From Phycomyces nitens (Eukaryota > Mucoromycota > Mucoromycetes > Mucorales > Phycomycetaceae), in assembly GCA_022702545.1 (NCBI GenBank), contig JAHRBC010000006.1, forward strand, positions 868,001-932,000: a DNA stretch of 64,000 nucleotides. Direction: 5' to 3'. Positions 19,372-31,070 of this stretch are shown here, one piece after another. The notes under the pieces are model-generated. The model saw only the letters and a list, made by a program, of their open reading frames with translations, did not search any database and was not told the DNA's origin. Numbering within the stretch: the first letter of the stretch is position 1; each line of letters starts with the position of its first letter. Made by a program: the position numbers and the translations under genes.

Positions 19372-21630
19372 GCAAAATATTTGACCTTACAGAAGGCAGA
19401 GAAAAGCTACGTGAATGTCCTGACATCCGCTTAATAGACTGACTCATGCTTACACTCGACTGGATCTTTACCAGATCAGTCTGCTCATCGTCCAGCTCAT
19501 CGTCATCAAACTCATCGTCCTCGCTCCAGATCTCTGTCGACAGATCATTGTGACGCAAATCACTCTTTCTATGGAATGGCCAGAACCCTCCGCTATTCTT
19601 GCGACCGTCGTCCTCTGACTGGGTGCTGGTGGTTGGTGTGAGTCGGAGAGGGCTGCCGTTGCTAGAGGCAGGATTGGGCTGGTTCTGAGACATGCCGAGA
19701 GAGAACAAGGAATGGCCATTGGTTGAGCTAGACTGGCTGCTTGACCGATGATGGCTCTGTGGACGTGGGTTCTTTGGGGGTTCTCTCAATTGACTAAGCT
19801 CGTCAATTATCGGCTGGGTCACCCAGGATCGCATGAGAATGTACTGGGTAATCAGTTGCTGGTCTTTACCCAACTCATCGTCCGATTGGCCTGTATTCTG
19901 TTTGCCAAACGACAGGGTAGAAGATGTCGATGAGGATGAGCGGCTATAGATTGCATTTGTAAATGACCCCGGGCGGAAGGAATGCTTCTTGCTGGCCTTG
20001 ACATAGGCGGGCGGAGGAGTCTGTGAATAAGGCGGAAGTGCAATAAAATCCTGGAAGATGGACAAGAGGTCCTGAATCCGGGGGTCTTCGTTCATGTCTT
20101 TGGTTGCGGCCAATAGATATGTAATATCATGCAGAAAGATGCCGAGAAATGGGACGACTGGCTTGTTCCAGCGGGTCTCCCCCATGTGGTGTCTATAGGC
20201 CTCATAGTTGTTGGCTTCTGACATTAGCTGGTGCAGAAAGGCCAGCCTTTGCATCCTTTTCTTGGGAATGCACTCCCAAGTGCGTCGCAGCCTGCTGACG
20301 GGCGGTGAGTGGAGTGCAGATATGATTGCTTTTAGGGTTTGGAAGTTGGTGAGATTTAGACAATGGGATGCGATCTTTATCCACCGGTTGACGAGTTCGG
20401 CTCGCCGGGATGCCTCTTGCGGCAACAGGATGGAGTGCTCAATGGCACGGGTAAAATAATTAAAGAAGTCTGTCGACGCAACGATTCGTGGATGAGGTGA
20501 CTTTGGGGAATGTGATAGGAGGGCTTGGGATGGGATGGCACGGAAGATGGCCGAATCAATGAGGGTGAGTTGGTAAGCCACCAGGTGAGGTGCAAACTGC
20601 ATAAGATCGGGAATGGTTGCTGCACTCATGTAAAGGTTACGTACTTTTATGATCATGTCCTGTTTATTCATGATCTCATGGGTCTGAGGATGGTCTATTT
20701 GGAATTGCAGTATTGTGTGGGTAATGAGAAGAGGCAGGGCTGGGATTCTGGGAATCGATTCTAGAGGGCTTTCTGTGGAGGGCAGGGCCATACTGTCGCC
20801 AGAATCAGTGCGGGCTGGCACCAGGATCGATGGATCGACAACAGAATCCGCAAAGATGTCTATTGTCTGACTATTGAGCCGTGTGTTGCCGTCGGTCTCT
20901 AGGGCAGTCCTGATGATCTCCATGTCGGACAAGAGCAGGCTAGATTCAGAGCTGGCTTGTGGGTGTGGGTGTGGTCGTCTAGGTGGAGGGGTAGGAGGGG
21001 TCTGTGTGGTGGCAAAACTGACCGAATTGCCTCTTGACCTGTTGCGCCCAGAAGACAGGGATGAAACAGGTCTTGCTGTGTCCAAGACGGGGGGTTTTGG
21101 TGGAATGGAGGGTTTTCTCTGCATATCTATTGGTTTTGGTGGAACAGCTGGAGGAAGACGTTCAGAGTCCGTTGGCGAGAGATCCTCCTCAGTGGATTCT
21201 GGTGTGAATATTGACAACTGAGGAGATCTGGGTAGAGATAAAGGACGTCCTAGAGTGATTTCTTCTATTCTGGCCAGACTGGAGCGTATCAAGGACAATG
21301 ACTGCAGACAGCCGGTTGGTCTAGAGATTGCCACTATATAATATATAATATAATATAATATAATATAATGTGTGAGCTTATGTTGGCCGTGTTAACAGAG
21401 ACATACTGTGAGAAGTGAACTTGACTGTATGTAGGCTCTGGGTGGCTGTTTCGATTACGGTCAGGAATGTAGAATAGGCTTCCTATTGTACTGTGAGTAA
21501 GCAGGGCTGGTTGGAATACAAGACTATCTTTCTCTCTCTCTTTTATTTTTATTTTTATTATTTTTACCTTTACGCTCCCATTCTCAAAGAGAGTGGCTGC
21601 TTGGCCGTACAGTACAAGAGGTTCAATCAT
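19361..21630 (-). CDS. Ras guanine-nucleotide exchange factor (CDC25/RasGEF domain)
   Basis: Three exons: 21568-21630, 21407-21482 and 19361-21333; 703 aa. The first two exons encode a helical N-terminus (YGQAATLFENGSVKEAYSTFLTVIE...) resembling a MIT-type helical hairpin. Residues 110-170 hold SH3-type proline motifs (PPAVPPKP, SIPPKPP, TPPPRRP). The catalytic CDC25-like domain covers about 296-486 (FAPHLVAYQLTLIDSAIFRAI, ...LVNRWIKIASHCLNLTNFQTLKAIISAL..., VPFLGIFLHDITYL). The C-terminus is Ser-rich with an acidic stretch (EDDEFDDDELDDEQ). Such proteins load Ras-family GTPases with GTP. I saw no obvious separate RasGEF-N domain. The large exon has no ATG at its left end, and the spliced junction itself creates one. 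Confidence 0.88.
21335..21370. repeat. (TATAA)n run inside a RasGEF intron
   Basis: Short ATATAATATAATATAAT run that forms the acceptor side of the second RasGEF intron (21334-21406). Confidence 0.7.
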
Positions 21631-22413
21631 TAAGAATAAATAAATGAAAAAAAAAGAAAGAGACGAATTATATACAGTGCATATATATATATTATATATA
21701 TATATATATTATATATGTGTATATATATATATAAAAAGGTAGTAATCAACTGCGTCCAATGTCAGAAGACTAGCCAATAAATGTAGCGAGTCGGCAAATG
21801 TTACGCGTCAGATGATTACTAGAGATGACTGGTTGGGAAACAGTGGACATCTACACTCTTGATAGGTGCATCTGACAAAGAGGCAACTGCAGAAACAAGA
21901 CAACTCACACTTATCCACTCGCTATTATTATTTTCATCCAAAATAAGAACGAAAAAATATATGAACCCAACCTCAAATCACGTGAGACAGCGATCGCATC
22001 CTCAAGGTTACACCACCGAGGCATCATTTTACATTTTAATTCCGATGACGTAGTTTTTATTTCCGATAATCTCAAAATACGGTATTTTATAAATTTATAA
22101 AATAAAATAAAAAAAGTTCAAATTTCAATTTGTTTCAAATCTCTAAAAAAATAAATAAATAAAAATAAAAATTTACATTATTCTAAACCAATTCCGCACT
22201 TTCCCGCCCAAATGGCTGAAAATGCTGGTAAAACTTTGAAAAAGAAATAAAGGTTAAACTGGGACCAATCAACAAACATTGCTGGCACACGCAGAGGATT
22301 CGATTAATAATGGGCTGGTGAATGGTGAATGATTAAAACCAGGTTTATTTGTATGTGGTGTGTGTGTGTGAAATGGCTTAAAAGAGTATGTACAGTATAT
22401 GGCTATGTAGATA
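21631..22413. other. AT-rich intergenic region with (TA)n
   Basis: Contains a broken (TA)n microsatellite at about 21,672-21,734 and A-rich stretches near 22,080-22,180. It lies upstream of the RasGEF gene and downstream of the NmrA-like gene. The small open frames here have no support. Confidence 0.6.
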
Positions 22414-23506
22414 TTAGATGCTCTGGGCAACAAAGGGTGGGGTAGGGGCCAAAAAGGAGTCAATGACATGTTGGTCCTCAAAGAATTCGTTGAGTGTCTT
22501 GCCACTCTGGCCAGTCAAGGCCTCTAGGTCGCGAGTCACCTCAAAACGACGGCCGCCCAACTTACGCTGGAGACCCCACATCTCCATCAGGAATTGAACG
22601 TGTTCTTCGTTACCTACACTCTCGCGTAGGACATCAGTGAGGTTCTGTACGTCCATCCCATCAATCGTGTGGTCCTTTTTCAGACCACTAAGTACACGAG
22701 CACTGACTTCCTGAAGAGTGAGTAATTGGGGACCAGTGATTCGATAGTCAATATTAGAAAAGCGTGCAGTAGGGCCATAGAGCACTGTGGCTGTTGCACG
22801 TGCAATGTCCAGGAGGTTGGAGGACTCGACTGTGTTTTCCAATAGGGTGCTTGGGAGGGGAAACGCATTGTGCTTGCGAATATAGTTTCCAAACACTACC
22901 AGATGTTGGTGGAGGAGGCCTGGATAGTGAAGGACTGTGATACCTTGGGTGAACTTTGATCTCAAATAGGCTTCAATCATGACAAATTGGGTTCTGAACA
23001 GATTGGTTGGATCCTCCGTTTGTTGAGGTGATGTTGGGGGAGAAACTGGGTCAAGGGGGGAAAATGGCGAGAGAAAGACGATGTGGTTGACATTTGCATC
23101 CATGGCACAGTCAATGTATCTACCCAAAAAATAAAGTCAGTATATACATGTATAATTGTGAGCAAATAGTTCTTCTTCTTTAATACCTCTTGGCATAGTC
23201 AAAGATATTGTCGCGGGTCAACCGAGTGCTGAGGGGATCAACCACAAGACAGAGCTTGGCTACTCCCTCGAGGGCCTTGACAGTGGCATCGTGGTCCTGC
23301 AAATTGACAGCAATCACAGTCGCACCATTGTCCTGCAGACCCTTTGCCTGGGCAGTGGTGCTATCGGGAACAGCGGCATAGATTGGGTAGTGGACTAGAT
23401 GTCTGTACTTCTTGGGCAGCTCAATAAGTTGGTTGACAATTGCGCTTCCTTTGTGACCATCAGCACCAGTGACGTAGATGGGACCTTTGCCGACATTGTT
23501 AGACAT
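22414..23506 (-). CDS. NmrA-like NAD(P)-binding protein
   Basis: Two exons, 23187-23506 and 22414-23119, giving 341 aa. Start at the ATG at 23506; the longer frame upstream begins at a non-ATG codon in low-complexity sequence. A Rossmann-fold beta-alpha-beta lies at the N-terminus with the dinucleotide motif TGADGHKG (Gly14, Gly17, Gly20). Further features are IYAAVPD, a second strand (ATVIAVNLQD), HIVFLSPFS and an SDR-like C-terminal half (DYRITGPQLLTLQEVSARVLSGL). Proteins of this type bind NAD(P) and act as redox-sensing regulators or as reductases; the sequence does not decide which. It shares a 374-bp divergent promoter region with the DHX29-like gene. Confidence 0.8.
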
Positions 23507-23880
23507 GGAATTAGAATAAGTAGAAACAGATAATAATAAAAAAAAAGGTAAAAAGAAAGAAAAATTTGTATTTATATATATATACAAAAAAAATTAAAAT
23601 TTGTATTCCGTCAAAAATTATCTTTGGACGTCATAGAACACATGAAGATAATGTATATTTATCTATCTTAAAAAAATATATATATTTAGGTTGTTCATTT
23701 TAGAGGCATTTTTTTTTCTTCACAAGAATATTCATTGGTTCAGTCCAATCCAGTCGATTTCTTTTTATATACATTTCCCCTTTTTTTTAATAATAATAAT
23801 AACTATTATTTATATATTATATTATATAACAAGTGACGTTTATATAAACAACAACAACAACAATAACAAGAGCTTGTGCA
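23507..23880. promoter_or_regulatory. Divergent intergenic promoter region
   Basis: 374 bp between the start codons of the NmrA-like gene (-) and the DHX29-like helicase (+). It is AT-rich, with A/T runs and TATATA at 23,573-23,583. A CAA-repeat leader (ACAACAACAACAATAACAAG) lies directly before the helicase ATG and looks like an unstructured 5' UTR. No specific factor site is identified. Confidence 0.5.
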
Positions 23881-26800
23881 ATGGCAAAAAAGTCAAAAAA
23901 GATTGTCTCCAACAGAGGATTTGCAACAGTGTCAGCACCCTCCAAGAAGGTTGTTGAGCCAGAGAAGGTCAAACCAGAACCAGAAATCAAACCAGAACCA
24001 GAACCGACATCTTTACCAAAGCCAATCCAACAAGATTCATCCATTTCCCTCGATTCCAATCTCAATGAAAGAAAGGCAGCTGCAATCATTGATAGATTGA
24101 ATCAGGAATCTTCTGACCACCACTATGGATTTGGGCTGCCTGCAACCCTTGAGCAAGACCTCTTAAAGACGATGCAGACCCAAGAGACCTGTCAACCAGG
24201 CTCGGTTGGCGAACCTCTTTTGAACCCAAAGATCATTGGACAATTGGACGTCTTGTTTCGTGTCCTACAAAAGCTGGATTTTGATGTGACTGACATTGAA
24301 CGCTCATTTGAGGCAACTGTCGCATTGACCATTGAAGACCATCTGGATTGGGTAAATAAAGTTGAAATTCATATAAAATATAATAATAATGCCCAACCAA
24401 TCAGAGGCCATTGCTATAGATAGCTCTGTCAAACTGACCACATATTTTTTTGTTTTTTTATACATATATATATATATATAGTTGTCTGTCAATGTGCCCT
24501 ATGAACGGATGCCGATTGGTTTCTTTGACAAGTACTTTAATGAACAGGACACCACAATATCCATGGGATATCAAAAGACAAAAGAGGTAGGCGTACGTGT
24601 AATCATTATCCAATCTCACCTATAAAGTCATCCGATTCAAGCGAGCCAATACGTCAGTTTGAGCCAATTCCTGAGCAATCTGTAAAAGTCAAGCAGAAAC
24701 AAAAGGAGGCTCTGGATAATGGCTACAAGGCACGCATCTTGGAAGCAGCACAGAATGCATGGGAAAGTGAAGGGCAGTCTGGGACTTCTTGGACTTTTTT
24801 ATTTATTTATTTATTCATATTCTACTTTTTGCCATTAGGAAGAGGAATCGTCGGTTAATGAACAGCACGCCAGCCTGCTGGTCAAGTTGACCCTGCTTCA
24901 GAAAAAGATACCTCCAAAAAAGTCCAAGAAAAAGGCGTTGGGTGAGCAGCTGTCGGATTATGAGCTCAAGATCCTCAACCGAGACATCACAAACGTCCAG
25001 CAATCCCTCAAGCATCTTGAAAACGACTGGGAGTTTGACAAGCAAAAGGCCAATGACCTTTTTATTGCCCAAATGAAAGCAGGCGAAAAATCAGCAATGG
25101 AACCAGTAGTGGAACCAACAATAGAACCAGCAGAGGTTTCCGAAATACAAGCAGATCCCATTGACGAATCCGTACTTGAGAACAATAGTGATAATGATGA
25201 TGATGGTGACATGTTTGGTGCAATGCTCCAAGACATGGAGCAGAGCCAAGACACATCCACCATTACTACTACGATCAATTGGGAGGTATTGGATCTTGGC
25301 TGTCCAAAATGGAAAGGAAAGATGCCAAAAGATCTGCTCCAAGATTATCAAAAGAAACTCTCTCTTGGAAAACAGACCTATAGCTCACAGACAAAGGGTT
25401 CAGGAATCTGGAGTGCAACTGTAACCATCTCAAGCCAAAAGGCTCATGGAGAGTCTAAAAGGTTTGAAGTTCCGGCTGGACTGTGTACTCGTAACAAACA
25501 AGAAGCAGAACAATTGGCAGCCGTAAGTACATCTTTGTTTGTTTGTGTGCTTGTTTTTGTGCCTGGCTTTTTGGGTTCAAAACACTATAAATCAGGGGAA
25601 TCTATGATTAAAACAATTTTAATAGACTGTTGCATTGTTCAACTTGGATCCTGAAGCACATGTCTTTCAAGTGATGCCTTTGCCATACAAGGATCTCTGG
25701 CTGGCATGGAAGGAAGAAAAGGTAGGCTTAGGATCTAATTTGAATCTAATGGTAAGCTAATGGTCTCAAAAAAAAAGAGATTAGAAGAAGAGAAACCAAA
25801 ACTAGAGGCAGCCAAGAGACGACTGGATTTCCTGACTGACCTTGTAAAGAGACATCAGGATGGTCAGACTAGTGTTTCCAAAGTAAGTTGTAGATTAAAT
25901 GGCCTTGTTGACTGACTCATCTTATCTTTAAGGGGCCTGTGGAGGGTAGAGATAAGATTGATAATCATGATCCTGATCATGCGTCACCCAAAGACAATTC
26001 CTTTAAACGGCGCATCTTTAGCAACGTTCAGCATTCATTTGAGAAACGTCTAAAGACCAATGGCTACAAGAACTTAAAGGTATTGCGTTGGTCACCAAGC
26101 CACAACGTTACCAAGCTAATCGTTCATTGTCAGAGAAAGCGCAGTGAGCTACCCATTGCTGCATACAGAGACGATATTCTTCAGCTGGTACAAGATAACC
26201 AGGTCATCATCATTTCAGGAGAAACAGGATGGTGGGTGATTATAATAATCAAATGCATTTGATTGATAAGCTAGTCTAATTTCCTTTATAGTGGCAAGAG
26301 TACTCAGGTACCCCAATTCCTTGCCGAGAGTTTGCTCCAAGACTTTACTCGCTGGGGATCTGTGGTCTGCACACAGGTAATTTAAATTAACAAGTCTTTC
26401 TTGACATTCTTTTTTGACATTAGCCAATATAGCCCCGTAGAATATCTGCAATGTCCATCGCACACCGTGTGTCTCTTGAGATGGGTGATCGTCCTAGGAC
26501 AACCGGTACTCCTGAAGCCATGGTTGGTTACCAGATTCGTCTGGAGAGCAAAGTTTCGCCCGAGAATGTGTTGGTTTTCTGCACCACGGTAAGTTGGCTG
26601 TGTATATATTAAAAAAAAGAGGGGGGTGGTTTGTATAACCAACTTCTATATCTATATCAATATCAATAGGGTATTTTGTTGCGTCGGTTGGAAAGTGACA
26701 AGACTCTTCAAGGCGTTACCCATGTGATTGTAGATGAAGTACACGAGCGGACCATCGAAAGTGATTTCCTACTAATCATCTTACGCCGTCTGTGCCACAG

Positions 26801-29316
26801 CCGCCCTGACTTGAGGTAGAGATTATAAGCCCATGTGGAATTCTTTATTGATCATCTATCTGTAGGGTCATTCTAATGAGTGCCACTGTGGAAGCAAATC
26901 GATTTTCTTCCTATTTTGGCCATTGTCCGGTTGTTTCTGTTCCTGGCAGGACTTTTCCTGTCCATGTAAGATACCTTGAGGACATTGTGGAATCAACAGG
27001 TAAAGTTATTTGTAACAATCTCTCAATTCTCATGATTGTGTTTCAGGTTATGTTCTCGAAGCAGATTCCCAGTATGCCCTTCGAAGCACAAGGGTTCGAA
27101 AAGGTAGATATATTTACACAAATAATCAGTCACTTACCTGTCAAGATCAGGGAAGTGTGGCTGTGGCAGGGAAGCATGGATCATCTCAGCGGGTGCGTAT
27201 CGAGTGGTATGAAGATGACGATGACGATAATGATCCATACGATCCCACACGCGTCGAGTCCAAGCTGACCGTGGCCCCAGTGCAAGAAGACGATGGCCAG
27301 CCAAAGTCTAAGCAATACTCTAAACAGACAGCCAAGATGTTGCGTCGGATAGATGAGGCAAAGATAAACTATGACATTATGATCCAACTGCTAGAGTACA
27401 TTTGTCTCGAGTGTCAAGATGATGAAAGTGTGCCTAGTACAGGTGCCATCCTTGTCTTTCTGCCAGGTATGCCGGAAATTCGAAAGGTGTATGATCTGGT
27501 CTCCAGTCATAGTCAGCTGGGAGATCCCCAGAGGTTTCTCTTGATTGCCTTGCACTCTGCCTTGTCTTCTGAGCACCAAGAACGCGCGTTTGATATACCT
27601 CCTGATGGCATCCGAAAGATCGTCTTGTCAACCAACATTGCCGAGACAGGTGTGACTATCAGTGATGTGACGGTGGTAGTGGACACAGGAATGGCCAAGG
27701 TGGTAAGGTAAGTGTATCCAAAGGTTTCTTGTTCAATACCAACCACATTCAATATTTTCTTAGCTACGACGAGAAGAAAAAGATCACTCGGCTAAGGCAG
27801 ACATTTGTGGCCAAAGCAAACGCACGCCAGAGACGAGGAAGAGCCGGCCGTGTCCAGGAAGGCATATGTTTCCACATGTTTTCCCAGCATAGATATGAGC
27901 TTGTAAGCCCCCCCAAAATTACCTTGACACAAAGCTCACCATATGATACATTCAATTGATTTTAGATGGCCAATTATGAAACCCCTGAGATCCTTAGGCT
28001 GCCTTTGGAAGAACTTTGTTTGAGAATCAAGGTGTGCGGCCTCGGTTCGATTCGCGATGTGCTCAATTCAGCACTTGACGCGCCGTCAACCACGATGATC
28101 GATAACGCTATCCAAACCCTGCAAGAAGTAAGATCACGCTGACCTGTGATGTACCTAACTGCGTTTTAGGTTCAAGCACTGTCTGTAGATGGAGTCGAAA
28201 CCCTGACGCCTCTGGGTGTTCATCTTTCCAATCTACCTGTCGATGTCCATGTTGGAAAGATGATTCTGTTTGGTGCAATATTTCAGTGTTTGGACCCAGT
28301 GCTCACGATAGCAGCCTCCTTGAGTTTCAAGAGTCCATTTGTCCGTCCGTTTGGAAAGGAAAGCGAGGCTGATGTTGCTAGGGCACGCTTCCAGCATGGT
28401 AACCAATAGATTGTGTCTATTATGCTTTCGCTTTAATATCAACTGATGTTTATATAGCTGAATCTGACTTTTGGACAATCTACATGGCCTACAAGGCTTG
28501 GCGGGCAAAGCTGCTCCAGGTCCAAGGAAAGCCTGGCTGGATCCGCAAGATGCGAGAATTCTGCAGTACCAATTTCCTCAGCCAACAAAATCTAGAGATG
28601 ATTGAGGACATGAAGAAGCAGTATCTTGGACTATTGATCAGTATTGGGTTTGTGAATGCAAAAGGCAATCCTCTCGATGATTATGAAATCAAACGGTCCC
28701 TGAAACTGTGTCAGATCCCATCAGTCTACGATACCTATTCAGACTCTATTCCGATTGTAAATGCAGCTATTGTGGCAGGATTGTATCCAAAGGTAGCGGC
28801 CCGTGCGCGCGACACGGGGCTGTTTATGACAGACAAGCTTGCAATGCACATACACCCATCTTCTACTCTTTTTGGGCGTGAAAAACAGCTGAAATCAGAA
28901 TTCTTGGTGTACAATACTATTGTGATGAGCAATGAAAAGGTCTATTTGTGGGAAGCGTCTTCGGTGGACTCTGTGGCCGTTATGCTGTTTGCCACGCGTA
29001 TGGAGATCAAGGTAAGTGCATTTCTGTTATCTACAAATATCTTATTCTGTATCTACAGCACAAATTGAAGCAAGTTGTGCTGGACAATTGGATCCACTTC
29101 AAGTGTTTTGCTCGATCAGCAGTATTGATCAAATTCCTGAGGAATGAATTGGTTAGTAAAGAACATTTAACGAATCGATTACTTGAAAAAAAAAATCTAA
29201 TATATGATTTATAGAATAACCTCTTGATGGCCAAGATGGACCACCCAGAAATTGACTTGGCCGAGGCTAATAATGTCATGTCTGTCATGGTAAAGACACT
29301 TGAAACAAGAATATAA
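23881..29316 (+). CDS. DHX29/YLR419W-type DExH-box RNA helicase
   Basis: Eighteen exons: 23881-24351, 24482-24586, 24628-24766, 24843-25522, 25626-25721, 25778-25882, 25933-26231, 26292-26376, 26433-26588, 26670-26815, 26866-26999, 27047-27707, 27764-27902, 27966-28127, 28170-28398, 28458-29011, 29059-29151, 29215-29316; about 1451 aa. The exon 3/4 junction is uncertain by a few codons. The N-terminus is charged and linker-like ([11 protein letters not shown]). Then follow a dsRBD-like tract ending [12 protein letters not shown], motif I GETGCGKST (about residue 630, rebuilt by splicing), PRRISAMS, motif II DEVH (about 733), motif [17 protein letters not shown] (motif V) and QRRGRAGR (motif VI, about 1047), with the usual helicase-associated C-terminus. 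DHX29 aids 43S scanning on structured mRNA leaders; that role is inferred from the family. Confidence 0.9.
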
Positions 29317-29481
29317 GTCGAATAGTATTATGTTTGTGTTTATATAAGCAACACAATTAGTGTGAAATATAGATATAGAGCACACACACATATATATACA
29401 CTCAAACAAAAAGAAATATATATGTATATATATATAAGTGGCAAAGATGTTACAAAATAAGGGATTGTGTGGTAAGATGGA

Positions 29482-31070
29482 TTACAAGACAACGGAACTG
29501 TCTTGAGCTGCTCGTGTAGGTGACATTACACGTCTTTGATCTTCAGGCATAGCTCTTTCAGATGAAGCTCTTGGGTCAGACATTGACTGTCTTTGAGAAT
29601 TATTTGGAGATTGGGTAATAATAGGTTCAGGAGATCTAGAATCATGAGGATATTGCTGCTGTTGAGGCGGATAACCTGGCATGGCCATGGGCTGAGCTGC
29701 ATGTTGGGGAAGTGGTGGCTGCTGGTACTGGGATTGTTCGTATGCAGGATAATAATAGCCTTGGTGGGCCGGTGGCATCTCATTCATTCCTGAGTCGTTT
29801 GGATAGTCGTAGTAATTCTGCTGTTCTTGCCACTGAGGTTGGAATTGGAGCTGGGGAGTGTACTGATATCTGCTCGAGCTGTATTCCTGCATGGGTGCTG
29901 GCATGGTCTGCATTGGAGGAGAGTATGGGACTCCAGCAGGGCTGGGGCTGCCCTGACGGCCATATCCAGTGTTTTCGAATCTTCCGATTGGTACAGATGG
30001 TGGATAGTAACCCCCACCATTGTCTGCACCGTATCCATAATCAGCATAAGTGTTAGTTTCAGGGTAAGAAGGATAATGAGGCTGGCGATAGTCCGTGTAA
30101 CCCTGGTCTTGGTGGTGCAAATCTTTCATGTTATCCCCTTCATCAAATCCTCCGGTTCCGTGGTGTCCGCTTGGATCTTTAAATAAGTTGGAAGCTCTCT
30201 GGACATTTCGTTCGGGCTCCTCCTTTCGTTTCGAGCGTCTTACCAAGAGAACGGCTCCAAGGATCTAAACGTTTAAAAAAATATATGTATATTTATTTAT
30301 AAATACAACCGAATACCAATATTTTTTAGTGTTTAAAGAGGTAAATTGTAATAAAAATAGACTCAACATACCAATATAACAGCTCCGGCTGCACCACCAG
30401 CAATGCCTCCAATCTGTCCAGAACTGAGTCCATCCGAACTAGGAGCGGATGCACCTGTGGCCGATGGGGTTGCAAATGCTCTTGTTGCCGATGAATGGCC
30501 GGTAGAGGCTGCAGAAGAAGAAGATGAAGCTCTGGAGGCTGATGATAGGGATGCGATGGCTGAGCTGGGCGCAGCGCTCGAGACACCTCGGACAGATGAT
30601 GCTACAGAAGGTACGACACTCAGGACTGTGGAACTTTTGGTGGGTAGGACGACCGAAGAGGCTTTTTGAGTAGTGAGTGCAGTGGTGACTGGAGTGGACC
30701 CAGAGGTAAGGGTAAGGGGGCCAATAGTATCTCCAACAGTGATATCATTGGCACTCCTTACGAATATGTAGTAAGTGCCTGATGCAATACTGTTTGAGAT
30801 CTGTACGGTAGAAGATCCCTTGGTGGCATTGACGCCTGTGGCAAGCGTATTGGAAATGAGAGTGGTGGAAGTCCCAGAGGCTTTGCTGAGGTAGATATTA
30901 ACCGTGGTTGTTCCTGGATTTACATCGCTCCAAGATACCAAGGTATTCTGACCAGCGACAACGTTGGTATTTGCAAAGGGGTGGGTTACTGTGAGCGCAT
31001 TGGCAATCGATGCGAGACCTATGATAGCACAGACGATGGTGAGGGTGTGAAATGCCAATCCGGTTGACAT
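29482..31070 (-). CDS. Secreted/cell-surface Kre9/Knh1-like protein with TM and cytoplasmic tail
   Basis: Two exons, 30372-31070 and 29482-30264; 493 aa. Residues 1-26 are a signal peptide (LTIVCAIIGLASIANA), followed by a beta-sandwich module (VTHPFANTNVVAGQNTLVSWSD... GTYYIFVRSAND) like the Ser/Thr-rich Kre9/Knh1 family linked to the cell wall. A Ser/Thr/Ala stalk (about 121-210, probably O-glycosylated) leads to one TM (about 219-241), which is interrupted by the intron. RRSKRKEEPER marks the cytoplasmic side. The tail is rich in Pro, Gln, Tyr and Gly (PPQQQQYPHDSRSPEP). The layout suggests a wall-facing sensor or adhesion protein, which is an inference. Start at ATG 31070; a longer frame begins without ATG. 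It converges with the helicase gene 165 bp away. Confidence 0.8.

Noticed and set aside
22269..22505. Minus-strand frame downstream of the NmrA-like gene
   Set aside because: It overlaps the gene's 3' end in another frame and is of low complexity.
25062..25351. Minus-strand Leu/Val and His-rich frames over the helicase gene
   Set aside because: Antisense of an acidic, repetitive linker of the helicase.
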